Source: Bacillota bacterium
Lineage (GTDB): Bacteria > Bacillota > UBA4882 > UBA8346
NCBI GenBank assembly: GCA_023394955.1
Contig: JAEWZY010000020.1
Coordinates: 1 to 64,000, forward strand
DNA length: 64,000 nt
Direction of reading: 5' to 3'
Below the pieces are notes generated by a model. That model made no database searches and had not been told where the DNA came from. It was given only the letters and a program-made list of their open reading frames with translations. This document shows, in pieces, positions 43,864-51,743 of this stretch; within the stretch, counting starts at the first letter, position 1; every line of letters begins with the position of its first letter. Both the position numbers and the translations under genes were made by a program.

Positions 43864-44790
43864 TTAAAATTTTTCTTTCATTTCCGGTCGCTTAACCCAA
43901 AACCAGAAAATCTTCTTTTGTTTGCCGGTTAATTGATATATTCCATATCCAAGACCAGCTAAGCCAATCAGTACCAAAAAATTTCCGATCCAACCCAGGA
44001 AATTCAGCCCGCTAAAACCATGTCCAACCGGATGCAAAGTGGCTAATTTTCCGGTATTGACATTGAAAGATTTCAATTGGTTGGCTTGATTATGGCTCCC
44101 GCTTACGTAAGCCAGGAGATCCATCACCCGGGGCTCGATAGTATAGTCCAAGCCGCCGCCGATTATCCATTCACCATGATCTTTTTTGATCTTTCGGAAA
44201 AAATCTTCCCCAAACCCGTCGAAGGAACCGACTAAGACGTAATACTTCCATTTTCGGTTAGGCTTTCCGATTAAGGATTCCGGGACACTAACCCGAATAG
44301 TCCGGTTGTCGGCAAGTTTTTCAGCCTTTAAAGGCTGCTGTTTCAGGGCGCCGCGATCATCGATGATTACTTGGCTGTTACCCCAACCTACCGCCTTCAG
44401 ACAAAAATCCCAACCATATTTGGGATGGAAGCTGACATAAGCTCCTTTTTTAGGAAGTTCAGTTTGGCCCCGGTTAGGCATACTATCCACGAAGATCCTC
44501 AGATTTTGATGGATGAATCCCTCCGGCGCCATCCACGGATTGGTAATATTGACGAAGCTGGTATCGAAGTAAATGGTTCCGGGTTTTTCCGCCCAGACCT
44601 TAAATTCGGTAATATCAAAAAGGCCCTGATAAGGTTGGAAAGCAATATTGCTGGGATAACGGTAAGTGCCATATCCATGTTCATCTCCGGGGGGATCTTT
44701 CATTTCAAAATAAACCTCGGCGGCCGCGCTCCCCAATGAAGCCAGGAGGTAAGCAAAGAGCAAGATCAACCAGAGAACCTTAATCCTCAT
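43864..44790 (-). CDS. Membrane-anchored glucodextranase C-terminal-domain-like (DOMON) protein
   Basis: 308 residues. Signal peptide (VLWLILLFAYLLASLGSAAA), then a beta-sandwich domain with the pattern DPPGDEHGYGTYRYPSNIAFQPYQGLFDITEFKVW (about 32-68, read in pieces) and LRIFVDSMPNRGQTELPKKGAYVSF. This matches the C-terminal carbohydrate/SLH-like module of glucodextranase and related DOMON domains. A membrane helix near the C-terminus (GNFLVLIGLAGLGYGIYQL) and a basic tail anchor it with the domain outside. No catalytic domain. Its SD is within the hairpin 44797-44827. Role unknown; surface carbohydrate or redox binding is possible. Confidence 0.75.
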   Translation of the reverse strand: MRIKVLWLILLFAYLLASLGSAAAEVYFEMKDPPGDEHGYGTYRYPSNIAFQPYQGLFDITEFKVWAEKPGTIYFDTSFVNITNPWMAPEGFIHQNLRIFVDSMPNRGQTELPKKGAYVSFHPKYGWDFCLKAVGWGNSQVIIDDRGALKQQPLKAEKLADNRTIRVSVPESLIGKPNRKWKYYVLVGSFDGFGEDFFRKIKKDHGEWIIGGGLDYTIEPRVMDLLAYVSGSHNQANQLKSFNVNTGKLATLHPVGHGFSGLNFLGWIGNFLVLIGLAGLGYGIYQLTGKQKKIFWFWVKRPEMKEKF

Positions 44791-44796
44791 TTAAAA

Positions 44797-44827
44797 CACC
44801 TCCACCATAGGTCTATGCATGGAGGTG
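44797..44827 (-). promoter_or_regulatory. Hairpin sequestering the ribosome-binding site
   Basis: CACCTCCA (44797-44804) pairs with TGGAGGTG (44820-44827), with an inner CATA/TATG stem (44806-44809/44814-44817). On the minus strand the 3' arm is GGAGGTG, the SD 6 bases before the ATG of the gene ending at 43864. The hairpin would hide the SD. Confidence 0.65.
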
Positions 44828-45156
44828 GACAAATATTACTTAATACCATGTTGTTCAAATATCCATATATATTATTGATAATATTTTTTAAAACGAACCT
44901 ATTAATCCGTTATTCACGGTTTTAATTTCTCACCTTTGCAATCAAGACATCCAAAATAATCTGATGTCAATTATATAGAACATGCAAATTGATGGATTTA
45001 TGTTATGATAAGTCTGATGGGTTCTTGGATGTAATGAAGGAGTTATAGTAGCGGATTTTATAACGTAACCACCGGATATCAGGCCCGGCAGCCGGTTTCA
45101 GCCGGCTTGATTGTTTAACCGGAGCCGTAATAATAACTGAATAGGAGTATCATATT
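44828..45156. other. Intergenic region upstream of the fluoride channel gene
   Basis: About 330 bases with no gene. AT-rich at first, then an AGCCGG/CCGGCT hairpin at 45090-45107 followed by TTGATTGTTTAA, a weak terminator-like element in the crcB leader. I looked for the fluoride (crcB) riboswitch motif and could not place its conserved blocks, so it is not called. Confidence 0.35.
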
Positions 45157-45531
45157 ATGTTCTTTAATACTTTACTTGTTATTATTGGCGGCGGGCTCGG
45201 ATCCGCCTGCCGTTATCTCTGTTCACTGCTGGCAGCTAAATGGTTTGGGAATAACTTTCCTATAGGGACCTTGGGAGTTAATCTTTTAGGCTGTTTTTTG
45301 ATTGGGTTGTGTTTTTCTTTAGCCGGCCGGAACATTATTTCGCCAACAATTCGTTTATTATTGATGACCGGTTTTCTAGGCGGACTAACCACCTTCTCCG
45401 CCTATGGGCTGGAAAGCGCCAATTTTATAGGTAACGCCGAGATTTTTACCGCATTGACTAATATCGCCGTGAATAACCTGGGCGGCTTAGCCCTGGTCTT
45501 TCTTGGGCTTTGGCTGGGCAAGGCATTCTAA
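45157..45531 (+). CDS. crcB: Fluoride channel FluC/CrcB
   Basis: 124 residues with AGGAG about 9 bases before ATG. Four membrane helices. Motifs: GGGLGSACRYLCSLL, FPIGTLGVNLLGCFLIGL and TGFLGGLTTFSAYGLE (the central Na/F pore region). It forms a dual-topology dimer that exports fluoride. One copy only, so a homodimer is expected. Monocistronic. Confidence 0.95.
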   Translation: MFFNTLLVIIGGGLGSACRYLCSLLAAKWFGNNFPIGTLGVNLLGCFLIGLCFSLAGRNIISPTIRLLLMTGFLGGLTTFSAYGLESANFIGNAEIFTALTNIAVNNLGGLALVFLGLWLGKAF

Positions 45532-45642
45532 AAAATTATTTATTCCAGTAGGAGCTAATTTAGAAACATAGAACTATATATTAGCTTTCTTTCATAGATT
45601 TTAAAAAAAGGAGGTTAAAGTATGTCTTCAACCCCTTCCTGA

Positions 45643-45867
45643 TTAAATTGGAACGGCTGGCGGGAACATCGGAAGGCAGTTACGTTGAGAACATCGGATT
45701 TTACGACCAGATCCAAGAGACCTTGGCGGTGTGACATTTTCAATTGAAATGGTGATTGCTTCCTGCGGACAGCCCCAGACCTCCAGAAAAATCTCGTTTA
45801 TTTTTTCGACAACCGCTTCCTTCGTCGCCTGATCCTTGGGGAATGACTTGATTGCAATGTAAGGCAT
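45643..45867 (-). pseudogene. 4-oxalocrotonate tautomerase family gene, 3' end lost
   Basis: ATG 45867 with AAAGGAG inside the end of the aminotransferase gene, so it is coupled to it. The first 48 residues are a normal tautomerase start: catalytic Pro1 (PYIAIKSFPKDQATKEAVVEKI), then GCPQEAITISIENVTPP. From about 45740 the similarity stops and the remaining codons are antisense to another coding-like stretch on the plus strand, so the natural C-terminus seems replaced. Family members of 60-80 residues normally continue with a conserved helix and strand. Probably a non-functional or altered protein. Confidence 0.55.
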
Positions 45868-45868
45868 A

Positions 45869-47071
45869 TTAAAATCTCCTTTCAAATTTTAAATCATACT
45901 CCTCAGCCAGCTTGGTAAAGGCGGGAAAAGAGTTGAGTATGGTTTTCTCGGAGACGCAATAGGCGATCCGGAAATAACCGGGGGCGCCGAAACCGCTCCC
46001 CGGCACCAGCAGCAGGTTGTACTTGACGGCTGACTGGATAAAGGCCACATCATCCGGGATCGGGCTCTTGGGGAAGAAATAGAAAGCGCCTTGGGGCTTG
46101 ACTACCTGGAAACCGATGGATGTCAAATGATTATAAAATAAATCGCGCCGCTTTTGATAGATCTCGACTCCAACCGCTTTCCCTTGCAAAGCGGCGATTA
46201 GGTGCTGCATTAAAGCCGGGGCGTTGACGAAACCCAGCACCCGGTTGGCGTAAACCAACGCATCAAAGAGGAGTTCCGCTTCGGGGTTATTTGGATTGAC
46301 AGCCACATAGCCGATGCGTTCGCCGGGGATGGCCAGGTCTTTACTGTGGGAAGTAACCAAAAAGCTATGAGGGAATATTTTCAAGATCGAAGGCAGGGTT
46401 AGACCGTCGTAAACCAATCCCGCATAGGGTTGGTCGGAGATCAGATAGATGGTAGTCCCTAATTGCGCTTCTTTTGCAGCGATAAGCCGGGCTAGCTTTT
46501 GGAGGCTTTCTTCCGTATAAATGACCCCGGTGGGGTTGTTGGGAGAATTGATTAAAATAGCTTTCGTTTTGGAATTGATGGCTGTTTCAATGTTTGCTAA
46601 ATTCAGCTGAAAATCGGATTGAGACGGGACCACTACCAGTTTTCCCTGATGATTACCCACATATGAGCCGTACTCTACGAAATAAGGAGCGCTGACGATA
46701 ACTTCCTCATCGGGGTCCAGCAAGGCCTTGAAGACAACGTTAAGCCCGCCGCCGGCGCCTACAGTCATCAGTACGTGGTTAGGGGTAAGGTTAAGGCTTG
46801 AGATCTGGTTCAGGTGATCGGCCACCGCTTGGCGGGTTTCAGGATATCCAGCGTTATTCATATAATGGTGCATGCCGGGAATGGGGTGTTCAGCTAGCTC
46901 CCGGAGCTTAGCCTCAAACTCGGCCGGCGGTTCCAGATCGGGGTTCCCGAGGGTGAAGTCATAGACATTTTCCGGACCGTAGATTTTGCTCAAGCGGCCG
47001 CCTTCCTCGAACATTTTGCGGATCCAGGAAGAGCGTGAGAGTGAGTCTTTTATTTTAACGGAAATGGACAT
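45869..47071 (-). CDS. Class I/II pyridoxal-phosphate aminotransferase (aspartate aminotransferase-like)
   Basis: 400 residues. Fold-type I: VYDFTLGNPDLEPP, HHYMNNAGYPETRQAVADHL, VGAGGGLNVVFKALLDPDEEV, INSPNNPTGVIYTEE, SDQPYAGLVYDG, and SHSKDLAIPGERIGY with the Schiff-base Lys (about 240), and FRIAYC near the end with the carboxylate-binding Arg. Substrate not readable; the closest motif pattern is the broad-specificity aspartate/aromatic group often labelled AspC. It overlaps the truncated tautomerase ORF downstream. Confidence 0.88.
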   Translation of the reverse strand: MSISVKIKDSLSRSSWIRKMFEEGGRLSKIYGPENVYDFTLGNPDLEPPAEFEAKLRELAEHPIPGMHHYMNNAGYPETRQAVADHLNQISSLNLTPNHVLMTVGAGGGLNVVFKALLDPDEEVIVSAPYFVEYGSYVGNHQGKLVVVPSQSDFQLNLANIETAINSKTKAILINSPNNPTGVIYTEESLQKLARLIAAKEAQLGTTIYLISDQPYAGLVYDGLTLPSILKIFPHSFLVTSHSKDLAIPGERIGYVAVNPNNPEAELLFDALVYANRVLGFVNAPALMQHLIAALQGKAVGVEIYQKRRDLFYNHLTSIGFQVVKPQGAFYFFPKSPIPDDVAFIQSAVKYNLLLVPGSGFGAPGYFRIAYCVSEKTILNSFPAFTKLAEEYDLKFERRF

Positions 47072-47281
47072 TTTGGGATAACCTCCAGTTTAAAATTGAT
47101 AGTGTGTCATATCGTTAATAGCGGATTTAGCATAGCATTATAGATGGGTAGTTTTTTAGTTCAATATAAATATTAATAATCCTGCCAATTGATGCGGATT
47201 GGATATTTTTTCTGGAGACCAACCGGATAGAGGATCTTTACAGAAACATGAAGATCGAGTATAATAATTGATACGTGATGT

Positions 47282-47368
47282 GCCGAAGTGGCGGAACTGG
47301 CAGACGCGCTGTGTTCAGGGCGCAGTGTTCTTACGAGCGTGCGGGTTCAAATCCCGCCTTCGGCACCA
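47282..47368 (+). tRNA. tRNA-Leu (anticodon CAG)
   Basis: Cloverleaf with long variable arm: acceptor GCCGAAG/CTTCGGC, anticodon arm CTGTG-TTCAGGG-CGCAG (CAG), variable arm about 47322-47341, T loop GGTTCAAATCC, discriminator A and encoded CCA (47366-47368). Confidence 0.95.
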
Positions 47369-47386
47369 AAAATAGAATGTTAACCT

Positions 47387-47416
47387 AACCTCCGTTATTT
47401 GACGGGGGTTTTTGTT
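47387..47416 (+). terminator. Terminator of tRNA-Leu
   Basis: AACCTCCGT pairs with ACGGGGGTT (47387-47395 with 47402-47410, one wobble), followed by TTTGTTTTG. Confidence 0.75.
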
Positions 47417-47427
47417 TTGCGACAGGC

Positions 47428-47596
47428 GGCGCTTGCGTTGGTTCACCCCTATGATATCGTCGCCCATTTTGAACGGCGCCAGAAGGTCATAGATGGCAAA
47501 ACCATGATTGTCGTCATGTCTCGTCGGAACGCCGCCGAACTGTATCAGGCCATCATCAATATCAGATCGGAATGGTACAACCGTGCTTCATTTTAG
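47428..47596 (+). pseudogene. Fragment of type I restriction enzyme HsdR
   Basis: A short open frame directly after tRNA-Leu encodes DIVAHFERRQKVIDGKTMIVVMSRRNAAELYQAII, read in pieces, a recognisable internal block of type I restriction subunit R (helicase region: HFE...R...GKxMIVxMSRRxxxxLYxAI). It has no start signals of its own and stops after about 55 codons. This looks like a scar left by loss of an element at the tRNA locus. No hsdM or hsdS remains. Confidence 0.7.
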
Positions 47597-48062
47597 ATTG
47601 ATTCTAAAGCCGGAATAGTTATTATCTTTTTTATAAAATGGTAAGGACAATTTTTTACGGATTTGAGCATGGGTGTTGAACTTTTGGCTGCTATATGATG
47701 TAAAAATTTGTATTGTAAATGTAAGAATTTGGACGTATAATATACTCGTTAACATCCATATATTGGTTTTCGCTGCATTAATTTACTCCGTTAAATTGTC
47801 TTCCGTCTTGTTTAAAATCTCTCTTGCTTTATAAACTACAATACGATTATAGACTAGTAGTCTACTCCGGATTATCCACGCTCAACAGGGCCATTGCATC
47901 GTTGGTTACAAAATTTTATTTTGGATTCATACAGCTAGAAGGCGGGGCTAGCAGTGGTTGATTGAGTTAAATTTGTAAATAAATTGCCGCCGGTTGGAGG
48001 TGAGCTGCGGAAAACTTTGTGTTCATCTACGATAATAGTTATTAAAAGGGAGGTATGTAAAG
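47597..48062. other. Long intergenic region upstream of the pectate lyase
   Basis: 465 bases without a gene. AT-rich, with a small GCTAG/CTAGC inverted repeat near 47935-47960. It must hold the promoter of the pectate lyase and possibly the rest of the island scar; I see no RNA gene or clear operator. Confidence 0.4.
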
Positions 48063-49718
48063 ATGAAGCTTTTTAAGTTGTTAGTAGTAATGGCCGCAGT
48101 AATCTTGGTATTAGCGATCACCGTAACAAGCGCGGCTGTCTTGTTCAGCGACGATTTTGAAGATGGAAATTATACCGGATGGTCGAAGAACGGGGGTTCT
48201 TGGTCGGTGGTCACCGACGGGACCAAAGTTTTTAAGCAATCAAGCACCTCTGCCACGGCCTACGCCTATACCGGGTCCTCTTCCTGGAACAATTATTTCG
48301 TCCAGGCAAGGGTGAAACCTTTGGCCTTTAACGGTACCGGGCGGTCGACGGGGGTAATCGCCAGATTTCAAAGTACCAGCAATTTTTACTATGTAGTCCT
48401 TAAAAACAATAATACTTTGGAACTGGGGAAAAGAGTCAGTGGCTCAATGGAGGTTTTGGAGTCCAAGTCATTTGCGGTAAATACCGGAACCTGGTATACA
48501 ATTAAACTCGCGGTCAACGGGAATCAGCTCCAATGCTATGTTAATGGCAATCCGGAGCTGTCGGCCGGCGATAGTACATTTGCTACCGGAAGGATCGGGT
48601 TATACGCTTACAATACCGCAGTGGAGTTTGACGATATCATAGTGGAGAGCGGGCCGGGGGGGCCGACCCCAACTCCGACGCCAACGGTTACGGCTACCCC
48701 GACCCCGACGGCAACGGCTACTCCAACTCCGACGCCGACCGATCCGTATCCGACTCCAACTGCCTCCATTCCGGTTACGGGCGGGCCCATCGGTTGGGCT
48801 TCACTAAATTATTTGGGTCAAAACGGGACCACCGGCGGAGCGGGCGGCCCGGAGATTCACGTCTATGACAAAGAAACTTTGGAAAATGTGTTATACAAAG
48901 ATGATAATCCCGCTATCATCATCATCCACGGCGCTCTGACAGGAGGGCCGGATATGGTCAATGTCAAATCCAACAAAACCATCATTGGAGCCGGAAACGG
49001 CGCATACCTCAATTTCGGATTTTATTTAAGGGGTAACAATATCATCATTAAAAACCTGGATATTATGAACGGCGGTTTTGAAGCGGGAGACTCGGAAGGC
49101 CTCGATGCGGTATCTTTCGCCCAGGATGTCCACCATGTATGGGTCGACCATTGCACGATGCATGAAACCAGGGACGGATTGGTCGATCCCACCCGGAACG
49201 CCAGGTTTGTGACGATTTCTTATTGCTATTTCCACTACCAAAAGACCGCGGTGTTGATTGGAGGCAGCGATAGCGATTCCGCGGCCGTAGCCGCTCAAAG
49301 TAGTTCCGACAAGAGAAATTGGCACTATACCGTCACCTTACACCATAACTACTGGGAGAATGTGTACGAAAGGTGTCCGCGGGTCAGGTTCGGAGCGGTC
49401 CATGTCTTCAATAACTACTATGATAACAACCCGAACTACGCTATTGGGAGAGGGGACCTATCCAACATCTACTCGGAAGCCAACTATTTCTTGAATACCC
49501 ATGAGGCTTTCGCCGCTTATGATGATTCAAGTCACAAGGGATATGTGGAAGATGTCAATAGCCTCTTTGAAGGCGACAACGGAGCCGCGCAGGATAATCC
49601 ACCTTCCGGTTCTTGGGTCTGGCAACCTTCCCAGTATTACTCCTATACTCCCCATAGCGCCCAATGGATAAAACTGAACTTAAAGAACTATGTAGGGATT
49701 GGCAAGGGGAATCCCTGA
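48063..49718 (+). CDS. Secreted pectate lyase (PL1) with N-terminal LamG/CBM66-like domain
   Basis: 551 residues with AAAGGGAGG 9 bases before ATG. Signal peptide KLFKLLVVMAAVILVLAITVTSAA. Beta-sandwich (about 30-197; SDDFEDGNYTGWSKNGGSWSVV...EFDDIIVES), then a Pro/Thr-rich linker (about 200-240, repeated PTPTPT), then a right-handed beta-helix PL1 domain (about 250-551). Catalytic/calcium region: HVWVDHCTMHETRDGLVD, TLHHNYWENVYERCPRVRFG with the catalytic Arg, and HVFNNYYDN. Cleaves polygalacturonate outside the cell by beta-elimination. Upstream is the hsdR scar; downstream a terminator. Confidence 0.92.
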   Translation: MKLFKLLVVMAAVILVLAITVTSAAVLFSDDFEDGNYTGWSKNGGSWSVVTDGTKVFKQSSTSATAYAYTGSSSWNNYFVQARVKPLAFNGTGRSTGVIARFQSTSNFYYVVLKNNNTLELGKRVSGSMEVLESKSFAVNTGTWYTIKLAVNGNQLQCYVNGNPELSAGDSTFATGRIGLYAYNTAVEFDDIIVESGPGGPTPTPTPTVTATPTPTATATPTPTPTDPYPTPTASIPVTGGPIGWASLNYLGQNGTTGGAGGPEIHVYDKETLENVLYKDDNPAIIIIHGALTGGPDMVNVKSNKTIIGAGNGAYLNFGFYLRGNNIIIKNLDIMNGGFEAGDSEGLDAVSFAQDVHHVWVDHCTMHETRDGLVDPTRNARFVTISYCYFHYQKTAVLIGGSDSDSAAVAAQSSSDKRNWHYTVTLHHNYWENVYERCPRVRFGAVHVFNNYYDNNPNYAIGRGDLSNIYSEANYFLNTHEAFAAYDDSSHKGYVEDVNSLFEGDNGAAQDNPPSGSWVWQPSQYYSYTPHSAQWIKLNLKNYVGIGKGNP

Positions 49719-49760
49719 TCCGACGTTTCGGAACAATAATCAAATGTCTTGAAAGAAGAG

Positions 49761-49785
49761 GGTAGGCCCGCGCCTACCTTTCTGT
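49761..49785 (+). terminator. Terminator of the pectate lyase gene
   Basis: GGTAGGC/GCCTACC stem (49761-49767 with 49772-49778) and a T-rich tail TTTCTGTTTTC. Confidence 0.8.
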
Positions 49786-49828
49786 TTTCGCTTTGATCTT
49801 AATAAATAGTTCAGCCCTCACCGGCGTT

Positions 49829-50905
49829 CTATAAACTTTTTTTCAATTTAGCCGCCATTTTAATAGTGGCAGTCACAGTCTGAATCCCATTATTAATTTG
49901 GCTGGAGTTCATGGCCGCAATATATTCATTCCTGGAACCGTAGAGCAAATTAATATTATTGAGCAACGATTCCGGGCTTAAGTCTTCCTCAGGTAAAACC
50001 CTACTAAACCCCTGCTTTTCAAAGGAGCGGGCATTGAGGATCTGGTCGCCGCGGCTGGCTTGTTTGGATAAGGGGATTAATAGATGGGGTTTTTTCAAGG
50101 TCAAAAGCTCAAAGAGGGTAGTCGCCCCTGCCCGTGAGATGACCAGATCGGCCATGGCCATTAAATGAGGAAGTTCCTCATTGACATAGCTAAACTGTTT
50201 GTACCCGCTAATCTGATTCAAGCTTGGATCGATACCGTTTTTACCGCAGATATGGCAGAGGTTATACCTTTGGGTAATTTCGCCTAAAAGGTCCCGGATG
50301 GATTTGTTCAGAAGTTCCGAACCCTGGCTGCCGCCAATAACCATCAGGGCAGGCTTATTGGCGGTGAATCCACATAACTGTTTTCCGGTAGCTGTGTCTC
50401 CCCGCAACAAGCTTTCTCTCACCGGTAACCCGGTAAAGACGCCTTTAGCGGAAGGGAGGTATTTTTTAGTCTCCGGAAAGGTATAACAAATTTTACTGGC
50501 AAAAGGAATGGATAATTTATTGGCCAAGCCGGGTGTGATGTCGGATTCATGAATAACCGCCGGGATCCGGTGGAACCATGAAGCCCAAACCACCGGGGAA
50601 GAAACGAAACCGCCTTTGCTAAATACCACATCCGGTTTGACTTTAGCGATAATGGCCAGGGATTCAAGGAACCCTCTGGTTATTTGAAGAAGGTCGGTTA
50701 AGTTTTTGAAGTCTAAATAGCGGCGGAGTTTCCCAGCATGGACCGGATGATACGGGATTCCAAGGGGCTCGATTAATCGATATTCCATACCGTCTTTAGT
50801 TCCGATATAATGAATTTCAAAACCGTTCTTTTTAAATTCCGGGATTAAGGCGATGTTCGGAGTAATATGGCCGGCAGTGCCTCCGCCGGTGAGAATGATG
50901 CGCAC
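49829..50905 (-). CDS. murG: UDP-GlcNAc:undecaprenyl-PP-MurNAc-pentapeptide GlcNAc transferase
   Basis: 358 residues. GT-B fold: N-terminal GGGTAGHITPNIALI, FSKGGFVSSPVVWASW, VIHESDITPGLANK; C-terminal VIGGSQGSELLNKSI and the UDP-GlcNAc site ISRAGATTLFELLTLKKPHLLIPL. It makes lipid II from lipid I at the inner membrane face. It is alone here rather than in a dcw cluster, suggesting either a moved gene or a second copy. Confidence 0.9.
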   Translation of the reverse strand: MRIILTGGGTAGHITPNIALIPEFKKNGFEIHYIGTKDGMEYRLIEPLGIPYHPVHAGKLRRYLDFKNLTDLLQITRGFLESLAIIAKVKPDVVFSKGGFVSSPVVWASWFHRIPAVIHESDITPGLANKLSIPFASKICYTFPETKKYLPSAKGVFTGLPVRESLLRGDTATGKQLCGFTANKPALMVIGGSQGSELLNKSIRDLLGEITQRYNLCHICGKNGIDPSLNQISGYKQFSYVNEELPHLMAMADLVISRAGATTLFELLTLKKPHLLIPLSKQASRGDQILNARSFEKQGFSRVLPEEDLSPESLLNNINLLYGSRNEYIAAMNSSQINNGIQTVTATIKMAAKLKKSL

Positions 50906-51017
50906 GGTCTTCCTCCTCAGGTTCTGGCTATTGATTTGGTTTTCAGTGTAGATTATATGATTATTATCAGAATCATAAACCCCAGGAAGGGTATTTAAAT
51001 CCGGATTAAGCTGCTCA

Positions 51018-51743
51018 TTAAAGTATTTTACTCAAAAATTGCTTGGTCCGTTCGTTTCCGGGATCGGAAAAGAGTCGCTCCGGAGTTCCTTCCTCGATGA
51101 TTTCACCCTCATCCATAAATAAAACCCGGTGGGCCACTTCTTTAGCAAAACCCATCTCATGGGTGACCACTAGCATTGTCATTCCTTCCCGGGCTAAATC
51201 CTTCATGACATCCAATACTTCCTGGATCATTTCCGGATCCAGCGCCGAAGTGGGCTCATCGAAGAGCATTACCTTAGGGCGCATTGCCAAAGCCCGGGCG
51301 ATAGCGATCCTTTGTTGCTGACCACCGGATAAATGTTCGGGATAGACGTCGGCTTTATGGCGCAGACCAACCCGGTCAAGCAGTTGATAAGCCCTGGAGA
51401 CCGATTCATCATGGGAAAGTCCGCGCACATTGATCGGAGCTAAAGTTATGTTCTCCAAGGCTGTTTTATGAGGGAATAAATTAAATCTTTGAAAAACCAT
51501 TCCCACTTCAGCCCGGACTTCATTGACATCGATCTGAGAATGATCAGTTACATCTATGTTATCAATATATATATGGCCTTCGGACGGCTTTTCCAATAAG
51601 TTTAGGCAACGTAAGAAAGTGCTCTTTCCGGAACCGCTTGGCCCGATGACGCAAATAACTTCGCCAGGCCGTACGCGAGTATTGACCCCTTTTAAAACAT
51701 GAAGGTGATGAAAGCGTTTATGGAGATTTTCGACTTTAATCAT
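51018..51743 (-). CDS. Polar amino-acid ABC transporter ATPase
   Basis: 241 residues. Walker A GPSGSGKST, Q-loop FQRFNLFPHKTALENI, signature LSGGQQQRIAIARALA, Walker B VMLFDEPTSALDPEM, H-loop VTHEM. GlnQ/ArtP type. The start overlaps the permease stop by 8 bases, so translation is coupled. Last gene of the SBP-permease-ATPase operon. Confidence 0.93.
   Translation of the reverse strand: MIKVENLHKRFHHLHVLKGVNTRVRPGEVICVIGPSGSGKSTFLRCLNLLEKPSEGHIYIDNIDVTDHSQIDVNEVRAEVGMVFQRFNLFPHKTALENITLAPINVRGLSHDESVSRAYQLLDRVGLRHKADVYPEHLSGGQQQRIAIARALAMRPKVMLFDEPTSALDPEMIQEVLDVMKDLAREGMTMLVVTHEMGFAKEVAHRVLFMDEGEIIEEGTPERLFSDPGNERTKQFLSKIL

Noticed and set aside
45030..45156. Fluoride riboswitch before crcB
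   Set aside because: Expected because of the gene, but the conserved blocks of the crcB motif could not be placed; only a small hairpin is present.
48608..48790. Minus-strand open frame of Gly/Val repeats
   Set aside because: It is the antisense of the Pro/Thr-rich linker of the pectate lyase.
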